DNA from: a virus | DNA length: 31,901 bases | Reading direction: 5' to 3' (one strand) | IMG/VR virus record: IMGVR_UViG_3300044712_001460 | Span: 1 to 31,901 of that record | Part shown: positions 17,206 through 25,642 of the stretch, piece after piece | Position numbering within the stretch: the stretch's first letter is position 1 | How the letters are laid out: every line of letters starts with the position of its first letter | Translations under genes and position numbers: made by a program | The notes under the pieces: model-generated | Told to the model about the DNA's origin: nothing | The model's database searches: none | Seen by the model: only the letters and a program-made list of their open reading frames with translations

Positions 17206-17855
17206 TACTTAGAATCTTGAACGGTTGAATTTTTCTCAGCCCATGCCTTAATTTCAGCATCGGCAGCAGTAGAAGTGGTTACTCCACTACCAGAAGGTTT
17301 ATCAACCCAGTTCCCTGAATTGATCTGCTCCTGCTTGAAAGCAGTAAAGCGTGTTTCCTGGGTAGTGACGAACTCATCGATTTTGCTTTCATCCTCGATA
17401 TTAAAGGCTCCCACAAATGATTCTGGTATGCCTTTTTCTTTGAGTTTTGTTTTGGCTGTAGTGTTGAAGACTTCCGCAGATTTAGCTACCTTGAATTGAT
17501 TCAATTCAGCCTCCAATGCGGCTTGCTTCTGTTCTTGAGTCTGTCGATAAGCTTTGAACCATGCAGGCTCGTTAGGATCATCAGGAGTAGGTGTAGGAGT
17601 TGGATTTGTTATTGCCTTTCCATCTTTTACCCCATACTTTTTCTCGTAGTTCACAACTGCCGTTTGGCTCGCGTCTGTAGCCCTGCGATCGGCCTCACTT
17701 TGAATTACAGTTGCAATTGTTATCCCATCAGAAATGGTTTGCAATTGCCCCTCGTCAGTGATTCCTTTTGTTTTGTTCTCAGCTAAACGCTCAAGAATTG
17801 CATTGTCAACCCCCGCGAATTTGGCTATCAACAACGCTAATAATTTTTCCTTCAT
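17205..17855 (-). CDS. Capsid scaffolding protein
   Basis: The 216-aa protein is acidic, Gln/Lys/Glu-rich and predicted helical, with a Pro/Thr linker (TNPTPTPTPDDPNEP, about 84-98) and a coiled-coil segment after it. It precedes the decoration and capsid genes. These are the usual traits of a phage scaffolding protein. It is the first leftward gene after the plus-strand island, so it needs its own promoter in 17856-18016 or antisense read-through from the upstream head genes. Confidence 0.7.
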   Translation of the reverse strand: MKEKLLALLIAKFAGVDNAILERLAENKTKGITDEGQLQTISDGITIATVIQSEADRRATDASQTAVVNYEKKYGVKDGKAITNPTPTPTPDDPNEPAWFKAYRQTQEQKQAALEAELNQFKVAKSAEVFNTTAKTKLKEKGIPESFVGAFNIEDESKIDEFVTTQETRFTAFKQEQINSGNWVDKPSGSGVTTSTAADAEIKAWAEKNSTVQDSK

Positions 17856-17868
17856 ACTGCTTTTTTGA

Positions 17869-17881
17869 GTTAATGATTAAC
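17869..17881. promoter_or_regulatory. Palindrome GTTAATGATTAAC upstream of scaffold gene
   Basis: Six-base arms around a central G, 14 bp upstream of the scaffold ATG on the minus strand. It may be an operator or part of a leader. No matching promoter boxes for the minus strand were convincing. Confidence 0.3.
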
Positions 17882-17939
17882 AGCACGAAATTTCAGGATA
17901 ATGGAATGTTTAGAAGTAGTGTTTAGGCGTTTGAAATAC

Positions 17940-17962
17940 GACACTTTTGAAACTGTCGGAAA
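17940..17962. promoter_or_regulatory. Near-palindromic operator candidate, copy 1
   Basis: The site reads GACACTTTTGAAACTGTC followed by GGAAA. It matches 22 of 23 bases of the site at 27358-27380, whose core is a perfect palindrome. It directly abuts the -33 box of the plus-strand promoter at 17963-17994, so a bound protein could control the potassium-channel gene. Regulatory function is inferred. Confidence 0.45.
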
Positions 17963-17994
17963 ATTGAAAAATGTATTGAGTTTTACTATATTTG
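17963..17994 (+). promoter_or_regulatory. Bacteroidota-type promoter for the plus-strand island
   Basis: A perfect -7 box TATATTTG (TAnnTTTG) lies at 17987-17994. A partial -33 box ATTG is at 17963-17966 with a 20-bp spacer, matching the primary sigma consensus of Bacteroidota (TTTG ... TAnnTTTG). The expected start is near 18001, leaving a leader of about 16 nt before the ATG at 18017. Confidence 0.6.
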
Positions 17995-18016
17995 GAGGCA
18001 GACCAAATCTTTAACT

Positions 18017-19033
18017 ATGAATGCTAAGAAACAAACAAAAATCACATTTTTAAATTGGCTTACAGAAAGACCTTTGATTTTTGTTATAATATACATTCTT
18101 TTTATTCCAACCTTTGCTCTAATATATAATCATTTGCCAGAGAATAGTTTCTTCTTATCAACGTCAAAGTATGAAATTGACAATATGAATAAAATTCTCA
18201 ATGAAATAAATGTGAACTTAAATTGCGAAATTGATAGTATTTGCAATAATCCTTCAAACAACTACAATTTCCCAAATAATGAATTTCGTAATAATTACTC
18301 CGAAATAATTATTAATGACAATAAGATTGAAATGTATTTTTTTGATGTATCAAGATTTTTTAAGATTAATCCAGATGATGAAGTAGGGAGTGGATTATTG
18401 AGTGTTTTTAATGCTATGAAAGGATCAAATGATCTTGAAACATTCCAGAAAATAAATATAAAAGAATCAGAGAGTGAATTTTTTATGGCCGACAATTTAT
18501 TAGATATTATTAGTAATCAGCTATTTACAATTGAATTAGCAAAATACAAAATTTCAAACGTTGATATTAAAACAGAATTATCTTTATATCCATACAAAGC
18601 CATTTTAGAACTGCCTAATAAACATTTTAATACTCTATCGGATAAGATAAATATGTATATTTCAACCAATCAGTTATGCTTTTTAACAGACTTGAAAAAA
18701 GATTCTATTTTTAAAAATATCATTGAAAGAGAGAATTATCTTAAAAAAGAGAAGAATGCTTTGAATCTTACATTTAATATTAGTTCTTCATTAATTAGAA
18801 AAATCGAAGAATGTATATATAATTCATCCGGTCTTTCTTATTCATCAAAATTGAATTTTACAAGAATGCTGTATTTTAGCACTGTTACTATAACAACATT
18901 GGGTTTTGGTGATATTGTTCCTTTAACAGATACAGCAAGACTTTGGACATCTCTTGAATCGATTTTGGGCGTAATAGTCATTGGTCTTTTCTTCTTTTCA
19001 TTGTCAAAGAGATTTGGGAATAAAGACTCCTGA
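18017..19033 (+). CDS. Two-TM potassium-channel-type protein with large extracytoplasmic domain
   Basis: The 338-aa protein has TM1 at about residues 20-38, an insert of about 240 residues, then a pore region. The selectivity-filter motif TLGFGD spans residues 294-299, preceded by a pore helix (MLYFSTVTIT), and TM2 covers about 309-332. TLGFGD corresponds to the TVGYGD filter of K+ channels. In a typical Kcv/KcsA-like channel TM1 and the pore helix are separated by a short turret; here a long domain replaces it and would face the periplasm. The gene is AT-rich and opposite to the head operon, so it looks like transferred cargo. Function in membrane depolarisation, superinfection exclusion or abortive defence is inference. 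Confidence 0.85.
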   Translation: MNAKKQTKITFLNWLTERPLIFVIIYILFIPTFALIYNHLPENSFFLSTSKYEIDNMNKILNEINVNLNCEIDSICNNPSNNYNFPNNEFRNNYSEIIINDNKIEMYFFDVSRFFKINPDDEVGSGLLSVFNAMKGSNDLETFQKINIKESESEFFMADNLLDIISNQLFTIELAKYKISNVDIKTELSLYPYKAILELPNKHFNTLSDKINMYISTNQLCFLTDLKKDSIFKNIIERENYLKKEKNALNLTFNISSSLIRKIEECIYNSSGLSYSSKLNFTRMLYFSTVTITTLGFGDIVPLTDTARLWTSLESILGVIVIGLFFFSLSKRFGNKDS

Positions 19034-19069
19034 TTTTTCTTATTTTTGCAGAGTCCACTACATAATTTT

Positions 19070-19159
19070 TAGCAAGCAAAAGGCTTTAAGAGCTGGCATA
19101 GGGGTGCAAGTCCTCTGGCTGCTTGCTATATGTATGTGGTGGACGGTGACCAGCTCTTA
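19070..19159 (+). ncRNA. Folded RNA-like leader element upstream of the 74-aa gene
   Basis: A perfect 10-bp stem pairs 19087-19096 (TAAGAGCTGG) with 19150-19159 (CCAGCTCTTA). Inside it 19100-19104 and 19112-19116 form a 5-bp stem (one G-T pair) with a 7-nt loop TGCAAGT, like a T-arm. Alternative pairings exist: GCAAG (19106-19110) with CTTGC (19122-19126), GTCC (19110-19113) with GGAC (19141-19144), and AGCAAGC (19071-19077) with GCTTGCT (19121-19127). The element ends 17 nt before the ATG at 19177. It could be a cis-regulatory leader or a small structured RNA. A weak TAATTTTT box at 19063-19070 might start transcription just before it. Confidence 0.45.
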
Positions 19160-19176
19160 TCTTTTAAGTCCATCAC

Positions 19177-19401
19177 ATGACAACAAAGGAACTTCGAAAG
19201 ATTTCACGTGACACGATCGAATATGAAACTTCTTTCTCGATCAATTCAATCCTTAATATTGACAGAAAAAAATCAACTGTGCAGATAGAATGCACCGATC
19301 GGTTTAATGGCCGGGTGATCCTGCAAACAAGAATTATAGAGGGAAAGATCGAAATTACTTCTCCTGGGCAGGGAACAATTCTTGTTCAAAAAATCAAATA
19401 A
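19177..19401 (+). CDS. 74-aa protein of unknown function
   Basis: A short soluble, beta-rich and slightly basic protein (MTTKELRKISRDTIEYE start) with no membrane segment. Its base composition is like the phage core rather than the AT-rich genes on either side. It follows a structured leader element and lies 53 bp upstream of the second membrane-protein gene. I do not recognise the family. It could be a regulator or a small partner of the two membrane proteins, but nothing in the sequence shows this. Confidence 0.6.
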   Translation: MTTKELRKISRDTIEYETSFSINSILNIDRKKSTVQIECTDRFNGRVILQTRIIEGKIEITSPGQGTILVQKIK

Positions 19402-19454
19402 TTAGCATCAATTATTAATTAATAGCCTATCTTAGATGCAATTAAATCAACCTC

Positions 19455-20306
19455 ATGAAAACTCTTCTGATCAAACTTAAAAAGATATTTAGTGCGCGAC
19501 AATTTTGGATAATTGTTTTTACTATCCTTTTAATATCTCTATTTATTTATCAAAAGAAGATTTTAACATCAACTCCTAAACATCCATATATTCAAATGAA
19601 GTTCAATAGAAATACATTTGTAGACTCTATGGAAATTTATGTTGATTACGTAGAAAATAAAAATTACGATTATATTTCTATTAAAGGAAAACTAATCTTC
19701 GATAATATATATAAGGATTCTTTTAGCGATTTGGAAATTACAAGCAATTTGAAAGCATCAACTATTTGGCTTAACAAAGACAATCCCAACGTTAAAATAA
19801 AAGAAATTGATATAATAAAATATAAAGATGGTCGGAAAAGTTATCCTGGGTATTCTTTTAAATTTCCAAAAAAGGAAAATTGGTTTGAAATAATATTCTA
19901 TGGATCGATATTTGAAAAAGATTGTTCTGATATAATAAGTGAAATTGGTATCATTCCTTTTGGTGGTATAATTAACTTTCATGAATATAAAAATTGGAAA
20001 TATTCGATTGCAAACACTAGAAATATAAATTTCTTTCATATTTACCCAAATCCTGATTATCAAGATGCATTCCATTTAAGATTTGAGAAACAAGAGACTA
20101 TCGATCATATATTTTGCAATGGGGTACAAGTTCAGGGGGAAGATACAAATAGAAAAAATAAAAATCAATTTATATCATTAGTAATCAGCGTAATTATAGG
20201 TGCTTTATTCTCAGGAGTTATTTCATTAATTATTGATTTGTTAATTCGAAAGGATAAAATGAAAGCTCCCGAAACAGCAAAAGCAAATCCCGAGAGCTTA
20301 GTTTAA
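19455..20306 (+). CDS. Membrane protein with two TM segments and extracytoplasmic domain
   Basis: The 283-aa protein has TM1 at about 18-35 and TM2 at about 237-262. Between them lies a beta-rich domain of about 200 residues rich in Lys, Tyr, Ile and Asn. The cytoplasmic tail is short and basic. The topology parallels the potassium-channel-type protein encoded 1.4 kb upstream, though no selectivity filter is present. The gene is AT-rich and ends 33 bp from the convergent minor head gene. No family was recognised. It may be an accessory subunit of the channel-type protein or separate cargo. Confidence 0.65.
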   Translation: MKTLLIKLKKIFSARQFWIIVFTILLISLFIYQKKILTSTPKHPYIQMKFNRNTFVDSMEIYVDYVENKNYDYISIKGKLIFDNIYKDSFSDLEITSNLKASTIWLNKDNPNVKIKEIDIIKYKDGRKSYPGYSFKFPKKENWFEIIFYGSIFEKDCSDIISEIGIIPFGGIINFHEYKNWKYSIANTRNINFFHIYPNPDYQDAFHLRFEKQETIDHIFCNGVQVQGEDTNRKNKNQFISLVISVIIGALFSGVISLIIDLLIRKDKMKAPETAKANPESLV

Positions 20307-20339
20307 CCTTAATAAGTTTTTCAGTAAGTTACACCATAT

Positions 20340-21407
20340 TTACATCATCTGCAACTCAGTAACGTATTTTCTGATGAACTTTTGATTATCTTGAATGAAA
20401 TATGGCGCTTTCTCGCGCTCGACCATTGATTTAACCCGATCTTCATTGTCATTCATCCATTTACTGAAACCTTCATTTGGTTCAGAAACATAGTTTTCAG
20501 ATTGGGCCGGATCAAATGGCCTATTATTAATAACCGAATCGAGATATTTATCAAACTCTTTTTCAGATAACATGATTGGCACTGCATAGCAGAAACAGTG
20601 GGGATGCCAACCGTTATAGAGAAACGATTTAGGATATTTCCCCTTTAGATCATCGCAAATATCAGCTGCAGGGTGTGATCCTGAAAGCTTGATTTCAAAA
20701 CCAACAATTGTGGGGTTTTTTTGCCAGCGTAAATGGTCAGCATTACGATAGGCCATGTTGGTTTCAGTTACAACAAGCCTTCTGGCATTTTTGAAACTTG
20801 ACCTGTAAACACCTTGCCCAGGATGAAAAGCTTTTGCATTATCCGAAAGGAGGAAATTACCGTTTTTATCGCGAACACGTCTGAAAAGCTTTTCCGGCTC
20901 CAAAAGATTCTCCCGGATCCTCCGTGAAATGACATTTGCACTATCACCATTTGCAATCCCGATCTGGAGGTGCATTTCAAGTTCATCTTTGAAGGCGTCA
21001 ATCTGATTCCATATTCTTTGAGAAAGATTGAGTCCATCAACCTTCCGGGAGATGAAAGCGTCAAGAGCTTTGAGGTTATGATCCCTTAAGCCAGAAACCA
21101 AATTTAATACCTCAGCACTTTTGATTGTAGCCTTAACAAGAGCATCATTTTTGGTATTGGCCAATAACCACTCCTCTGTTATATTGGCCACAACAGAATT
21201 GTAAAGCTCGGAATTGAACTCTTTTAGTGCCTTATCAACCAGCTCTTGAATCTGCTTGTTGTTAGAGAACTTGAAGGACTTCTGAAATTTTGCCTTGGGG
21301 TTGTCCGCTATCTTAGCGATTTTGGATGCAAAAGACAGATAATGTTGTTCAAGTTTCTTGGTGTACTTGTATGCGTTGGCCTTATGTCGTTTGTCGAAGT
21401 CGGACAT
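20340..21407 (-). CDS. Minor head protein, MuF / SPP1 gp7-like
   Basis: The 355-aa protein has the MuF head-morphogenesis pattern. A helical N-terminal half is followed by ARRLVVTETNMAYRNADHLRW (about residues 208-228), a DICDDLKGKYP segment, and a WHPHCFCYAVPIM segment (about 267-279) with the conserved His and Cys residues. These proteins bind the portal and are packaged in the head. It follows the portal gene by 7 bp. Its 3' end is convergent with the plus-strand island. Confidence 0.85.
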   Translation of the reverse strand: MSDFDKRHKANAYKYTKKLEQHYLSFASKIAKIADNPKAKFQKSFKFSNNKQIQELVDKALKEFNSELYNSVVANITEEWLLANTKNDALVKATIKSAEVLNLVSGLRDHNLKALDAFISRKVDGLNLSQRIWNQIDAFKDELEMHLQIGIANGDSANVISRRIRENLLEPEKLFRRVRDKNGNFLLSDNAKAFHPGQGVYRSSFKNARRLVVTETNMAYRNADHLRWQKNPTIVGFEIKLSGSHPAADICDDLKGKYPKSFLYNGWHPHCFCYAVPIMLSEKEFDKYLDSVINNRPFDPAQSENYVSEPNEGFSKWMNDNEDRVKSMVEREKAPYFIQDNQKFIRKYVTELQMM

Positions 21408-21414
21408 TTACATC

Positions 21415-22833
21415 TTACTTTACAGACCCTTCCATTGACCCAGTTTCATCCTCCTTCAACCTTTCCAGTTCCTGATCAGCATCAGAAATGAAAGGGTGAT
21501 TTTCCGCGTAGGTTCTTTTCGACATCCCACCAGAAGCAACGCCATTATCAAGGATAGTTGCAATCTCTTGTTCATTGACCGGTAAGTATGGAGTACAAAT
21601 CGGGGTAATAGTAAGGTTTGATTCTTCCTTTGCCAAGGATACTTCCACAGTCCGGCAGATGCAGGCTTTTATTACGTTGATCATTCGCTGAACACCAACA
21701 CCGAAAGTTCTCCAGTTCTTTTTCGCTTTCATGTGGGAATCAGTAAACAACAATTTTAGAGCAACACCAGACGTTGGAAGACCTTTGCCAAGTAAAGTAT
21801 TAAAAGAAATCGCTGCCGTCTGAGTAATCTCCATAATTCCATCCTTCAGGTTCTCGTTTTCAAGTTTTATCGATTCAGGTGCACTATCCCAGGATAAATA
21901 CTTTGCATCGGCATCAGAATCTCCGGTCAAAGCCTTTCCCCTGCTACCTTTTGCAGGGGCACCGCTCAATTTTCCTTTAGTAAACAGAATAGGAGCGCCG
22001 TTGTAATCATTAGTGTCCCCATGGTTTGAATAATTCAACTCCAATCTTTCTATCATTGATTGTACTTTGTGCCAGTCCGGTTGTTTGATCTGGAAATAGA
22101 CTGCGGTTATTTTTCCCGGTGAATCAATTGTTGTTGTCAATGCCATTTCTCCAGTCGATTTGTCCCACTTATACACCTTTTCAGCTGTGTAAATATCAAA
22201 ATGCTCTATCTTTTTACCATCAACAGTAACAATATAAGACCTGGTTAAAGCGTCCATGTCTCCTGTTTCGTCAAAATGTGGGTAAAGAGTATCTCCTAAC
22301 TCTGAAGAACAAATACGCGATTTGATCCTGAATTTACTTTTCGACATATCACCCCAATATCCTTCTTCTTCGGTAAAATAGAAGATAAGTGCAACTTCCA
22401 TTTCCCGGAATAACCTTTCGGCAACCTCAGGAAGAACCATATCCATTTTGTTATCATCCCAAACCTTCTGGATCATTTTAAATAACTTGGTTCCTTGTTC
22501 TGATTCTGTAAAGAATTTTGATTTGAACTCGACCGGATTTCCAAGCATGAAACCTACTGACCGATCCACTATCAATTCCTGGTATGCCAACCCAACCCTT
22601 GTTACAAATTCAACAGAAGTTTCTGTTTTATCTGAACCGTCATCATTCTTTTGGCCAGTTGGACGAGTTACCGTTTTGTCCGGTCTTTCCGTTTTACTGA
22701 AAACCTTGTGTTGGTTTACATCATATTGCTTCTTTGCATCTTCCTGTGAAACCGTAAACTCAGGCTTAACCGACAACTGCTTTTTAATCTCTGCAAAGTC
22801 GGTCAGTGCCACTATTTCCTGTATTGTTGCCAT
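21415..22833 (-). CDS. Portal protein (SPP1 gp6-like)
   Basis: The portal follows the large terminase. I chose the ATG at 22833 (MATIQEIVALTDF), 11 bp after the terminase stop; the longer frame to 22923 would overlap the terminase. The 472-aa protein has portal-family features: GLAYQELIVDRSVGFMLGNPVEF (about 80-102), a YSNHGDTNDYNGAPILFTKGKL segment (about 265-286), and the C-terminal helical region with SGVALKLLF. It forms the dodecameric ring at the packaging vertex. Confidence 0.9.
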   Translation of the reverse strand: MATIQEIVALTDFAEIKKQLSVKPEFTVSQEDAKKQYDVNQHKVFSKTERPDKTVTRPTGQKNDDGSDKTETSVEFVTRVGLAYQELIVDRSVGFMLGNPVEFKSKFFTESEQGTKLFKMIQKVWDDNKMDMVLPEVAERLFREMEVALIFYFTEEEGYWGDMSKSKFRIKSRICSSELGDTLYPHFDETGDMDALTRSYIVTVDGKKIEHFDIYTAEKVYKWDKSTGEMALTTTIDSPGKITAVYFQIKQPDWHKVQSMIERLELNYSNHGDTNDYNGAPILFTKGKLSGAPAKGSRGKALTGDSDADAKYLSWDSAPESIKLENENLKDGIMEITQTAAISFNTLLGKGLPTSGVALKLLFTDSHMKAKKNWRTFGVGVQRMINVIKACICRTVEVSLAKEESNLTITPICTPYLPVNEQEIATILDNGVASGGMSKRTYAENHPFISDADQELERLKEDETGSMEGSVK

Positions 22834-22844
22834 GGTATTTTGAT

Positions 22845-24371
22845 TTATAAATAATTTGCTAATTGTGAGGCGGTCCAGCCGTCTTGTTGTGGTTGCAGTT
22901 CGAACCATTCGCGCATCATCCACATATCCATGAAGTCAGTCGAATGGCCGATGATTGCTTTTCTCATGTGTTTTGGGATAACTGCTAGTTTGCCGTCATG
23001 GTCGGGTTTATCCCTTTTAATTGCTCGCCTTTCATCCATGATGTGTTCCCGGACCGTTTTGCCCTGAACAACCTTATTTGCCACTTCAGGAGATATGTAA
23101 TAACCATCATTATTGACTCGATCGGCAAGCTTGAAAAAACACTGATCGCGTAGATACTTGTAGTTTTCCCCATTGAGAGCTGATGATCCATTTTTAAAGC
23201 ATATTGAATTGGTGATAAAACCATCTACAAACTGGCCAACACCATCATCATCATAAGCAATTTGAGAGTTTGGAACATTCCACTTTTTGGCCATTTCCTT
23301 AATCAGATCGATTACCTGGTTTCCTTTGGATCGCTCCATTACCCCGATATCAATTAGCCTGAAACCTTCCCAAACACCGACTATAAGTAAATCTGAACCT
23401 TTGAGAGCGATATCTGCAGTGATGTACCTTTTCCGATCCGGTTTTACAAAGTCATTAGTAAATACATCCTTGCATTTTATGAAGTTGATCAGTTCATCAC
23501 CATTAGTCCTTACTTTCCAGTTCCCTTTCAGAAGTTGTGACTGTGTTGCTTCATCCTGTGCCAATAAGTTCCCTAAATATTGTGGGTTGACCCTCATCAA
23601 TTCTTTATTTCCGTATATATCGCCCGGGATGAACGTAACCGATTTGATAAGGTCTTTAGGATTGGTTTCCGGGCTTGCTTTTAGTATCTCTTCGATAATA
23701 TGAGGGACTTGATCAATTACTTCCTGTCTGTTATCTCCCCAAACAATGTTGTCAGCATTTTTCAGAAAATACCTGATTTTACCAGCTCGCTCAGGGATAG
23801 GGAACCCATAGTTAGGGCTTTTATCATCCTGTTCGATCCACCATTCCAAAAAGTTTGCAAGCCAGCTGTCGGGATCAGGGTTGCATGTGGCCCGGACATA
23901 AGGTTTGATACCACAGGTGGACCGGTTACGTGAAAGGAGATAGAAAAACATCTTTTCAGTGAAATGGGTAAGCTCATCAAATCCGATAAACGGAATCTGG
24001 GATCCTTGCCAGTCGAAAATGTTCTTTTCATATTCGAGGTGAGAAAATTTAATCTTTCCTCCTTTGATGATTTTTTCAGCCTGTCGTCTTTGAAATATCC
24101 ATTCCAATGATGACTCCCTGGGAATTCCTCCTATCAATGGATAAAGTTCTTTTGACGTATCCCAAAGCCCACCCTCGGCCCTTATCTGTGGACCGGTTCG
24201 CCTGAATATAACACCTCCAAACTTCGGGTTGACACTATGGCGCAATGGTTCGAGAATTAGAGCAAAAGTTTTCCCTGCACCGGCAGCACCACCACCAATG
24301 GCGATATCTGCAGGAGTACGGAGAAAGGCTTCCTGAAATCCTATCTGTGGCTTAATTTCTCTCATTTGCAT
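22845..24371 (-). CDS. terL: Terminase large subunit
   Basis: Numbering from the ATG at 24371, the ATPase domain has Walker A GGGAAGAGKT (26-35) and Walker B IPFIGFDE (Asp132-Glu133). The C-terminal nuclease domain has Asp320 in YITADIALKG, the DDD cluster near 374-376 and a late DHDGKLAVIP segment, giving the RNase H-like metal-binding acids. About 508 aa is normal for the family. The frame is open to 24410, but the ATG at 24371 or 24365 better suits the overlap with the small terminase gene. It cuts and pumps phage DNA into proheads. Confidence 0.95.
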   Translation of the reverse strand: MQMREIKPQIGFQEAFLRTPADIAIGGGAAGAGKTFALILEPLRHSVNPKFGGVIFRRTGPQIRAEGGLWDTSKELYPLIGGIPRESSLEWIFQRRQAEKIIKGGKIKFSHLEYEKNIFDWQGSQIPFIGFDELTHFTEKMFFYLLSRNRSTCGIKPYVRATCNPDPDSWLANFLEWWIEQDDKSPNYGFPIPERAGKIRYFLKNADNIVWGDNRQEVIDQVPHIIEEILKASPETNPKDLIKSVTFIPGDIYGNKELMRVNPQYLGNLLAQDEATQSQLLKGNWKVRTNGDELINFIKCKDVFTNDFVKPDRKRYITADIALKGSDLLIVGVWEGFRLIDIGVMERSKGNQVIDLIKEMAKKWNVPNSQIAYDDDGVGQFVDGFITNSICFKNGSSALNGENYKYLRDQCFFKLADRVNNDGYYISPEVANKVVQGKTVREHIMDERRAIKRDKPDHDGKLAVIPKHMRKAIIGHSTDFMDMWMMREWFELQPQQDGWTASQLANYL

Positions 24372-24882
24372 TATCCCTGCCATTAGCAGGAAGAATAATA
24401 ACCGCACCATTTTCCGTCTTTATAGTTCCTTCAATTTCTTTGGGAGCAAACGACCCAAGCAGCTTGCACCTGAAATCAGCCTCTTTTTGCATCAACTCCA
24501 TGAACTTGTAATACCCGAGGCCATCCTCCTCACTTCGGTTCATCTCGATCTCTTCAGGTGAATCTTTTGATCGGCCTTTCTTTTTAACATGGGTTTTCTT
24601 TTGGGTCGATTCGGATTTCTCCCAGGCTTCCCAAAGTTTCTTCTCCCGGATCAAAGATTTTTCCAACTCGATCGCAACATGACTTGAAATCATATTCTCC
24701 TTCTTCTCCTGCCACTCTCTCAAAATTTCCTGAATATCGTTTGCAACGGTCTGAAATGAGACCTTGTAACTTCTAATTTTATTGATATGTTCCGCGATGA
24801 ATCGAACTGAATTGTTCTTGACGTACATCTCCGCGATCAGGACTAAATCCTGTTGCCTTTCCGGTTTTGATCTTCTTGCCAT
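24352..24882 (-). CDS. terS: Terminase small subunit
   Basis: The 176-aa protein lies directly upstream of the large terminase and overlaps its start. The N-terminal 60 residues suggest a helix-turn-helix DNA-binding region (LVLIAEMYVKNNSVRFIAEHINK). A basic stretch (KKTHVKKKGRSK) and a late FRCKLLGSFAPKEIEG segment resemble small-terminase C-termini. It recognises the packaging site. The gap to the formyltransferase gene is 4 bp. Confidence 0.82.
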   Translation of the reverse strand: MARRSKPERQQDLVLIAEMYVKNNSVRFIAEHINKIRSYKVSFQTVANDIQEILREWQEKKENMISSHVAIELEKSLIREKKLWEAWEKSESTQKKTHVKKKGRSKDSPEEIEMNRSEEDGLGYYKFMELMQKEADFRCKLLGSFAPKEIEGTIKTENGAVIILPANGRDNANERN

Positions 24883-24886
24883 CGTG

Positions 24887-25561
24887 TCAAGTATTTATTG
24901 TCAACTTTTTTGATTGTCTGCTCTCTAACATTAATAAATCAGGTTTGAAGATTTGCTCCAATTCTGTTGAAGGTTCGAACGTTGCAAAACGGTCATCTTG
25001 TGGCTGCCTGATTATCGTCCCTTTTTGGATGTCATTTATTGCCTTTGAGAATAATCTCAGCCCCATGTCCAGTAAAGTCTCTCTCCATAACTCGGATGCA
25101 GCTTCAGCCGGTTTTTTTATTTGCAATTTTGGGTCAATGAAGCACCAATCCTGATAAGCGATGTCTCCTCTGTCTAGTCCTGAATTGAGCCAATACACCG
25201 TTCCACCTGTAATTGCATCACGCATTCTAATTGCCCATTCAACTGATGATTTTCCTCGGTGCCTTGGTAGTAGAGATGGGTGGTACCCAATCCATCCAAT
25301 CTTTGCTTTATAACGGGTACGCTTCCCAATGAAGTCAAAAGAATGCGCGGCAATTCCTAGATCGATATCTTCAGGCATAGTATCAGCGTTCAGGCTCCCT
25401 GCAGGAATGATTGGAATACCATTTATTGTTGCCAACCTTCCAATATACTTATCATTTATTGGGCAACAAACGGCTGCTACCTCACATTTCAACTGAAGAC
25501 AAAGTCGTAACACTTCAGCCCCAAAATACTTCTGCCCAGCTATAATCACTCTCAAACCCAT
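24887..25561 (-). CDS. Formyltransferase-family protein (phage type)
   Basis: From the ATG at 25561 the protein is 224 aa. It contains the formyltransferase signature GYHPSLLPRHRG (92-103) and GGTVYWLNSGLDRGDI (119-134), as in GART and Met-tRNA formyltransferase. The catalytic-type His94 and Asp130 are present, but the position of the usual catalytic Asn (N-x-H-P-S-L-L-P) is Gly92. An N-terminal Rossmann-like start (LRVIIAGQKYFG) is visible. Other in-frame ATGs lie upstream at 25573 and 25603. It closes the ParB / ABC-GNAT set and precedes the small terminase gene by 4 bp. A role in nucleotide or DNA-base formylation is inferred; a housekeeping role is unlikely in this setting. Confidence 0.8.
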   Translation of the reverse strand: MGLRVIIAGQKYFGAEVLRLCLQLKCEVAAVCCPINDKYIGRLATINGIPIIPAGSLNADTMPEDIDLGIAAHSFDFIGKRTRYKAKIGWIGYHPSLLPRHRGKSSVEWAIRMRDAITGGTVYWLNSGLDRGDIAYQDWCFIDPKLQIKKPAEAASELWRETLLDMGLRLFSKAINDIQKGTIIRQPQDDRFATFEPSTELEQIFKPDLLMLESRQSKKLTINT

Positions 25562-25642
25562 AGTAAATTTCATAAATAGTGGGTGTACAAATACCCAATT
25601 CAACTAATGTCTTCCTAATTCTCTTTTTCAATGTTCTCATAT

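Noticed and set aside
19087-19159. tRNA or tRNA pseudogene in the element before the 74-aa gene
   Set aside because: A T-arm-like hairpin is present, but the outer stem is 10 bp, the loop is TGCAAGT rather than TTCRANY, and no D-arm or anticodon arm can be placed.
20250-20306. AAGCTC/GAGCTT inverted repeat at the end of the plus-strand island as a terminator
   Set aside because: The arms are 6 bp with a loop of more than 20 nt and only TTT afterwards; too weak to call.
25559-25576. GGGTGTACAAATACCC hairpin near 25580-25596 as a terminator between GNAT and formyltransferase genes
   Set aside because: The stem is only six pairs with a wobble and has no T run on the minus strand, so no terminator is claimed.
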